From an uncultured bacterium (lineage in GTDB: Bacteria > Bacillota > Clostridia > Lachnospirales > Lachnospiraceae): 16,723 bases of DNA. The DNA is taken from NCBI GenBank assembly GCA_937893485.1, contig CALBJL010000074.1, positions 1 through 16,723 on the forward strand. The letters run 5' to 3'. The notes beneath the pieces were generated by a model. It saw only the letters and a list, made by a program, of their open reading frames with translations. It was not told the DNA's origin and ran no database searches. Within the stretch, counting starts at the first letter, position 1. Each line of letters begins with the position of its first letter. The position numbers and the translations under genes were made by a program. Below are positions 13,087 through 16,723 of the stretch, one piece after another.

Positions 13087-13816
13087 TCATCTTTGTGATT
13101 GATTTTCTTAATTGTATAAACTCCGGGTCAGATACATTTCTCGGATACGGAAGCGGATTTTCTATGATCTCTTTGACTGTCGTCGGTTTCTGCGACATAA
13201 TCATACATTTCTGTGAGAGATATACTGCTTCCTCGATATTATGGGTGATAAACAGGACGGTGCTGCCTGTCTTCTTCCATAGTTTCAGCACTTCATCCTC
13301 CAGATAGTATCTGACCTTGATATCCATCTGCGCATACGGTTCATCCATCAGCAGCAGATCGGGATAAACCGCAAAACTCCTGCCAATCACCACCCGTTGT
13401 TCCGCAGACACCGATAGATCTCTCGGATACAGATGCCTTTGTTCCTCCAGACCGATCATGCGCAGAATCTCATCCGTCCGCTCATTCATCGTCCGTTTAT
13501 CCATTTTTTTCAGCTTCATGTTAAACTTGATGTTATCCTCTACCGTAAGCCACGGAAACGTAGACGGCTCCTGAAACACAAAACTGATATTATGCTTTTT
13601 CGGGTCTGCCGGCACATTGTCGATCAGTATCTCCCCGCTGGTCGGTTCGATCAGTTTGACAAGCAAATTTAAAAATGTTGTTTTTCCGCAGCCGGTCGGT
13701 CCGACAATACATACAAAATCACCTTTATTGATCTCAAAGGACACGTGATCCAATACGGTCAGATCATCAAATACCTTCGTTAAATCTTTTACTGCTATCT
13801 TCGGTTGTTCTGCCAT
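13073..13816 (-). CDS. ABC importer ATPase 1 (NitT/TauT type) with degenerate signature motif
   Basis: The protein has 247 residues and is of the SsuB/TauB/NrtD class. Walker A is GPTGCGKTT (39-47), Q-loop Gln82, Walker B LLLMDEP with Asp158-Glu159, and the H-loop His192 in ITHNIEEA. The ABC signature, normally LSGGQ or LSGGM, is LSVSAEQ (134-140), so both glycines are lost. The D-loop is AQMD instead of GALD. It is last in the importer operon, 9 nt after ATPase 2 (which ends at 13826). The start has GGAG seven bases upstream. It would pair with ATPase 2 to power the two permeases. Its stop codon lies within the 3' end of the convergent ligase gene. Confidence 0.92.
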   Translation of the reverse strand: MAEQPKIAVKDLTKVFDDLTVLDHVSFEINKGDFVCIVGPTGCGKTTFLNLLVKLIEPTSGEILIDNVPADPKKHNISFVFQEPSTFPWLTVEDNIKFNMKLKKMDKRTMNERTDEILRMIGLEEQRHLYPRDLSVSAEQRVVIGRSFAVYPDLLLMDEPYAQMDIKVRYYLEDEVLKLWKKTGSTVLFITHNIEEAVYLSQKCMIMSQKPTTVKEIIENPLPYPRNVSDPEFIQLRKSITKMIKWW

Positions 13817-13825
13817 ATGTTACTC

Positions 13826-14560
13826 CTATAACGCCAAATCCATCTGCCCGGTAATCATCGTCCGGAATGCCATGAAATCATCTGACGCATTGTTTCTCGG
13901 ACGTTTCAGTTTCGGAACAAATTCTTCTACTACCCGCGACGGCTTATCGGAAAATAGTAAAATCCGATCTCCCAGATAAATTGCTTCTTCTATATTATTT
14001 GTCACAAACACCACCGTCGCCTTTTCGGTATTGCGCATGCGCAGCAATTCATCCTCCATCTGGTATCTTGTCTGCGCATCCAATGCCCCGAACGGCTCAT
14101 CCATTAAAATCATGGAGTGTCCCATCGCATATGCACGCGCGATACCGACCCGCTGCTTCATTCCACCGGACAACTGCACCGGATAACTGTGTGCAAAGCC
14201 ATCCAGCCCGACCAGATCAATGTATTTCTTCGCAGTACGGCTGCGCTCCTTTTTGCTCACACCGCGAAACTTTAACGGCAATTCTACATTTTTTTCCACA
14301 GTCTTCCAGTTGTACAGCGCATATTTCTGAAATACAAATCCCATATCGGAATCATCGTCTTTAAATGTAACATCGCCAGTATCTGCCGGTTCCATCCCTG
14401 CCATAATATTTAAAAGCACGGTTTTCCCGCACTGCCCAGGTCCTAAAATAACCAGAAATTCATTTTCATAGACGTCAAATGACACATCATCCAGAATTTT
14501 TTGATCCCCGAATGATTTGGAAATATGACGCACCGCTATTTTGCACGCATCTTTGACCAT
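13826..14560 (-). CDS. ABC importer ATPase 2 (NitT/TauT type) with H-loop His replaced by Asn
   Basis: The protein has 244 residues from the start at 14560, chosen for its AAGGAAGG ribosome site; an upstream in-frame ATG at 14614 lacks one. Walker A is GPGQCGKT (40-47), Q-loop Gln78, signature canonical LSGGMKQR (130-137), Walker B ILMDEP with Asp154-Glu155, and D-loop GALD. The H-loop, usually VTHDIEEA, reads VTNNIEEA, with Asn188 in place of the histidine that positions the gamma-phosphate. Its first 25 bp overlap the end of the permease gene (14536-14560), implying coupled translation. It is a partner of ATPase 1; see the finding on the asymmetric nucleotide sites. Confidence 0.92.
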   Translation of the reverse strand: MVKDACKIAVRHISKSFGDQKILDDVSFDVYENEFLVILGPGQCGKTVLLNIMAGMEPADTGDVTFKDDDSDMGFVFQKYALYNWKTVEKNVELPLKFRGVSKKERSRTAKKYIDLVGLDGFAHSYPVQLSGGMKQRVGIARAYAMGHSMILMDEPFGALDAQTRYQMEDELLRMRNTEKATVVFVTNNIEEAIYLGDRILLFSDKPSRVVEEFVPKLKRPRNNASDDFMAFRTMITGQMDLAL

Positions 14561-15309
14561 AAACAAACCTTCCTTTCTATCGCATTCAAAAGCAGCGTAA
14601 ATACCGCGCTGCACAGTGCGACTAAAATAATTCCTATAAAATCAAGTGCTGTATCCGACGAATTTTTCATACTCTGGTTGATGAGAAATCCGATTCCTTC
14701 TTTTGCCGCAATCATTTCCGCCGCCACCAAAGACATCCATCCGGTCGACAAGCCGGTCTTCATACCCGCAAAAATTGCCGGGATGCTGCTCGGCAGCGTG
14801 ATCTCTGTGAGCATCTGCCACTTGTTTGCACCCAGCAGTTTTCCTGCCTTTAACAGCAAGTCATCGGTCTGGCGGATACCTTCCTGTGTATTGATCACGA
14901 TCGCCATAACGATTCCGATAAAAATAATAATATCTTTGGAAGTATCTCCCATAATGCCGACCCACAAAACGACAATCGGAATCCATGCCAGCGGCGGGAT
15001 GGGACGGATCACGGAAAACACAGGCCACATGATCCGTTTAAATGTCGGGAAAATACCAAAGGCAATGCCAAGCGAGACTCCCACCACACATGCCGCCACA
15101 AATGAGACAAATATACGCCGCACGCTTGCCCACACATGCATCCAAAGTGGTACACCCATGATTGGATGTCCGATTAACCTGCCAAACCGTTCAATCGTAT
15201 CTACCGGTCCTGCCAGACTCGCATTCCATATCGAAGCCGCCCACCACAGCCCCAGCACGCAGATAACCGATAACACTGATAATAAACTGTATCTGTATGT
15301 TTTATTCAT
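14536..15309 (-). CDS. ABC importer permease 2 (BPD_transp_1 family)
   Basis: This 257-residue integral membrane protein has about six helices, starting MNKTYRYSLLSVLSVICVLG. The segment VIRPIPPLAWIPIVVLWVGI and the coupling (EAA) loop around GKLLGANKWQMLTEITLPSS then IPAIFAGMK are typical of SsuC/TauC/NrtB permeases. The start is uncertain: the ATG at 15309 has AGGT six bases upstream, while a GTG at 15348 overlapping the previous gene has AAGGTG. I use the ATG. It overlaps the ATPase 2 gene by 25 bp and follows permease 1 by 17 nt. It is clearly related to, but different from, permease 1, so the transmembrane part of the importer is probably a heterodimer. Confidence 0.9.
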   Translation of the reverse strand: MNKTYRYSLLSVLSVICVLGLWWAASIWNASLAGPVDTIERFGRLIGHPIMGVPLWMHVWASVRRIFVSFVAACVVGVSLGIAFGIFPTFKRIMWPVFSVIRPIPPLAWIPIVVLWVGIMGDTSKDIIIFIGIVMAIVINTQEGIRQTDDLLLKAGKLLGANKWQMLTEITLPSSIPAIFAGMKTGLSTGWMSLVAAEMIAAKEGIGFLINQSMKNSSDTALDFIGIILVALCSAVFTLLLNAIERKVCLWSKMRAK

Positions 15310-15326
15310 TTTTCTACCTGATGTCT

Positions 15327-16115
15327 TTAATGCTTTTTCCACGGTATCACCTTCTTTTCCAGCAGCCCCAGCAGTCCAGTCAGAACACCACCGATAATTC
15401 CGATAACCAGCATGCCCAGCAATACAATATCCGGTCTGGATGCCTGCCGTCCCTGCTGGATCATATAGCCAAGTCCTACCGATGAAGCAATCATCTCCGC
15501 TGCCACCAGCGTCGCCCATGCGCTGCCGAAGGACACCTTGATGCCGACGAACACCATTGGCAGTGCAGACGGTACACCCACCTTAAAAAACATCTGCATC
15601 CGGCTCGCTCCCGCTGTTTTTGCCACATTCAGCAACGCGGGGTCGGTCGACTGGATACCGGTATAAGAATTGATGACGCACGGGACAAATGCTGCCACAA
15701 AAATGATAAACAGCTCTGATTTCATACCGATACCGAATACTACAATGACAATCGGAATCCATGCGAGTGGCGGTATCGGCCTTACGATCTCAAAAATCGG
15801 TGAGAACAGCGCCTGAAAGGTTTTGAAAAATCCCATGAGCAGCCCCAGCGGTACACCGATCAGGCAGGATAACAAAAATCCTGCCAATACCAGCTTCAAA
15901 CTGGTTGCTATATGTACTAAAATCGTATTTCCATCCGGAACTACATTGCTGAGCTTATCGATAAATGTCATACATAGTGTGTAGGGTGCTACCAGTTTGT
16001 CAGTTGATACAATCCCAGATGATACGACAAATTGCCAGATTGCCAAAAACACGATGATACCGCTACAGCTCAGTAACATATTCTGCCACCGCGGACGTTC
16101 TTTTTCCTGATACAT
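15327..16115 (-). CDS. ABC importer permease 1 (BPD_transp_1 family)
   Basis: The protein has 262 residues with about six membrane helices. The first is about 14-33, preceded by a basic cytoplasmic start MYQEKERPRWQNM. Family segments are EIVRPIPPLAWIPIVIVVFG and the EAA loop VAKTAGASRMQMFFKVGVPS then ALPMVFVGIK, which docks on the ATPase, followed by WATLVAAEMIASSVGLGYMI. The start has AAGGA eight bases upstream. It lies 13 nt after the binding-protein gene, as expected in this operon type. The aligned segments PPLAWIPIV and LVAAEMIA in both permeases suggest duplication of one ancestral gene. Confidence 0.93.
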   Translation of the reverse strand: MYQEKERPRWQNMLLSCSGIIVFLAIWQFVVSSGIVSTDKLVAPYTLCMTFIDKLSNVVPDGNTILVHIATSLKLVLAGFLLSCLIGVPLGLLMGFFKTFQALFSPIFEIVRPIPPLAWIPIVIVVFGIGMKSELFIIFVAAFVPCVINSYTGIQSTDPALLNVAKTAGASRMQMFFKVGVPSALPMVFVGIKVSFGSAWATLVAAEMIASSVGLGYMIQQGRQASRPDIVLLGMLVIGIIGGVLTGLLGLLEKKVIPWKKH

Positions 16116-16128
16116 GATTCTAATCCTT

Positions 16129-16723
16129 CTATTCTAATTCTTTTATCGCCTGCTTTAAAAATGAATCGTCTATGAGTTTATTTTCAATCAAAGTATCCGC
16201 ATCGCTTTGCTCTATAATCTTATTTTCAACCATGAAATCCGCGATCTCCAATAATGTCTGCTCCACATTCTTGTCCTCAAAACGTTGCAGTTGCTCGTCG
16301 ATGGATAGAATCGGCTTGATCTGCGCACTGTAAGCCGCTACATTCTCACTGCACTCACCATATTCATTCTGCCACTGATACATGACCTGATCGTAACCAT
16401 CCTGATCACCTTCATACTTTTTCTCCACCTGCAATACCCCGCGCAGCAGATCGGTCAATTCCTCTGCATGATTCTCACAAAAATCGTCTGTCGCAATCAC
16501 CACATCAATCAATTTTTTCCCTGTATCCGCACAGGTTGCTATACAGGTATATTCATCAGGATTCTCATAAAATACCGACCATTGCGGATCAAATCCCACA
16601 AAAATATCCCCCGTGCCCGATGCAAAAGCTGACGCTCCCGACGCACCTTCCATATTGATCAGCTCGATATCGCTTTCTGTCAGATTCATCGTCGCAAGCG
16701 CTGCCAGCAAAGTGTAATGACTG
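16129..16723 (-). CDS. ABC importer substrate-binding protein, C-terminal part (NMT1/SsuA-like)
   Basis: The gene is cut by the window edge; 197 residues remain, entering as SHYTLLAALATMNLTESDIE, which is open to the last base, so the start lies outside. The segment SHYTLLAAL then IELINMEGASGASAFASGTG then DIFVGFDPQWSVFYENPDEY is the usual hinge-to-C-lobe pattern of NitT/TauT binding proteins ('x-ALxxGxVDAxxxWxP'). The rest (DFCENHAEELTDLLRGVLQV and following helices) matches the family's helical C-lobe. It is presumably a lipoprotein, but the signal is not visible. It is acidic, like many binding proteins. Family members take up sulfonates, nitrate, aromatics or the thiamine precursor HMP; the ligand cannot be told here. 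Confidence 0.9.
   Translation of the reverse strand, partial: SHYTLLAALATMNLTESDIELINMEGASGASAFASGTGDIFVGFDPQWSVFYENPDEYTCIATCADTGKKLIDVVIATDDFCENHAEELTDLLRGVLQVEKKYEGDQDGYDQVMYQWQNEYGECSENVAAYSAQIKPILSIDEQLQRFEDKNVEQTLLEIADFMVENKIIEQSDADTLIENKLIDDSFLKQAIKELE

Noticed and set aside
14536..15519. Permease 2 with a 70-residue N-terminal extension
   Set aside because: The extension is the permease 1 gene read in another frame; real starts at 15309 (ATG) or 15348 (GTG) have ribosome sites.

Overview
The window looks like chromosome of a gut-type Firmicute, most likely a Lachnospiraceae-like clostridium. The reasons are strong AGGAGG-type ribosome binding sites on nearly every gene, SigA-like promoters, moderate GC with AT-rich spacers, a Hol_Tox type I toxin locus, an HD-GYP response regulator, and the type of intergenic hairpin repeats. 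Species cannot be told from the sequence. All genes but one (an AMP-forming ligase at 11650-13086) and one antisense RNA run on the minus strand.

Region 1 (1-5150) looks like accessory DNA. An AT-rich module holds a MerR regulator and a MATE efflux pump broken by an out-of-frame internal deletion. A GC-richer module holds a small membrane protein, a TetR regulator with a TTG start, and a zinc-type dehydrogenase, the last two joined by an ATGA overlap. Next to it, in a stretch with no long gene, is a complete type I toxin-antitoxin locus: a 30-residue holin-like toxin with its promoter and a structured 180-nt leader, and a convergent ~100-nt antisense RNA with its own promoter and terminator.

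Region 2 (5188-7963) is an apparent operon of an HPt phosphotransfer protein, a receiver/HD-GYP c-di-GMP phosphodiesterase, and an RlmI-type 23S rRNA m5C methyltransferase. It ends in a terminator at 5050-5079. Upstream, 7977-8225 carries three ~80-bp tandem units whose hairpins are kept while the arm sequence changes.

Region 3 (8338-11547) holds two tiny membrane-protein genes (47 and 35 residues) closed by a strong terminator, a hypothetical anchored protein with its own promoter, and a tcdA-larE operon (tRNA t6A dehydratase and sulfur transferase) behind a near-consensus promoter and a hairpin leader. A small XRE regulator follows.

Region 4 (11650-16723) has an ANL-superfamily ligase whose 3' end overlaps, tail to tail, a NitT/TauT-type ABC importer operon. 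The order of transcription is binding protein (cut by the window edge), two different permeases, then two different ATPases. The ATPases carry complementary motif defects that would fall in the same nucleotide site of a heterodimer. This is the most interesting protein-level observation. The substrate is unknown; the ligase may activate an imported carboxylate, but that is inference from position only.

Positions 1-95 hold no gene that I can support.
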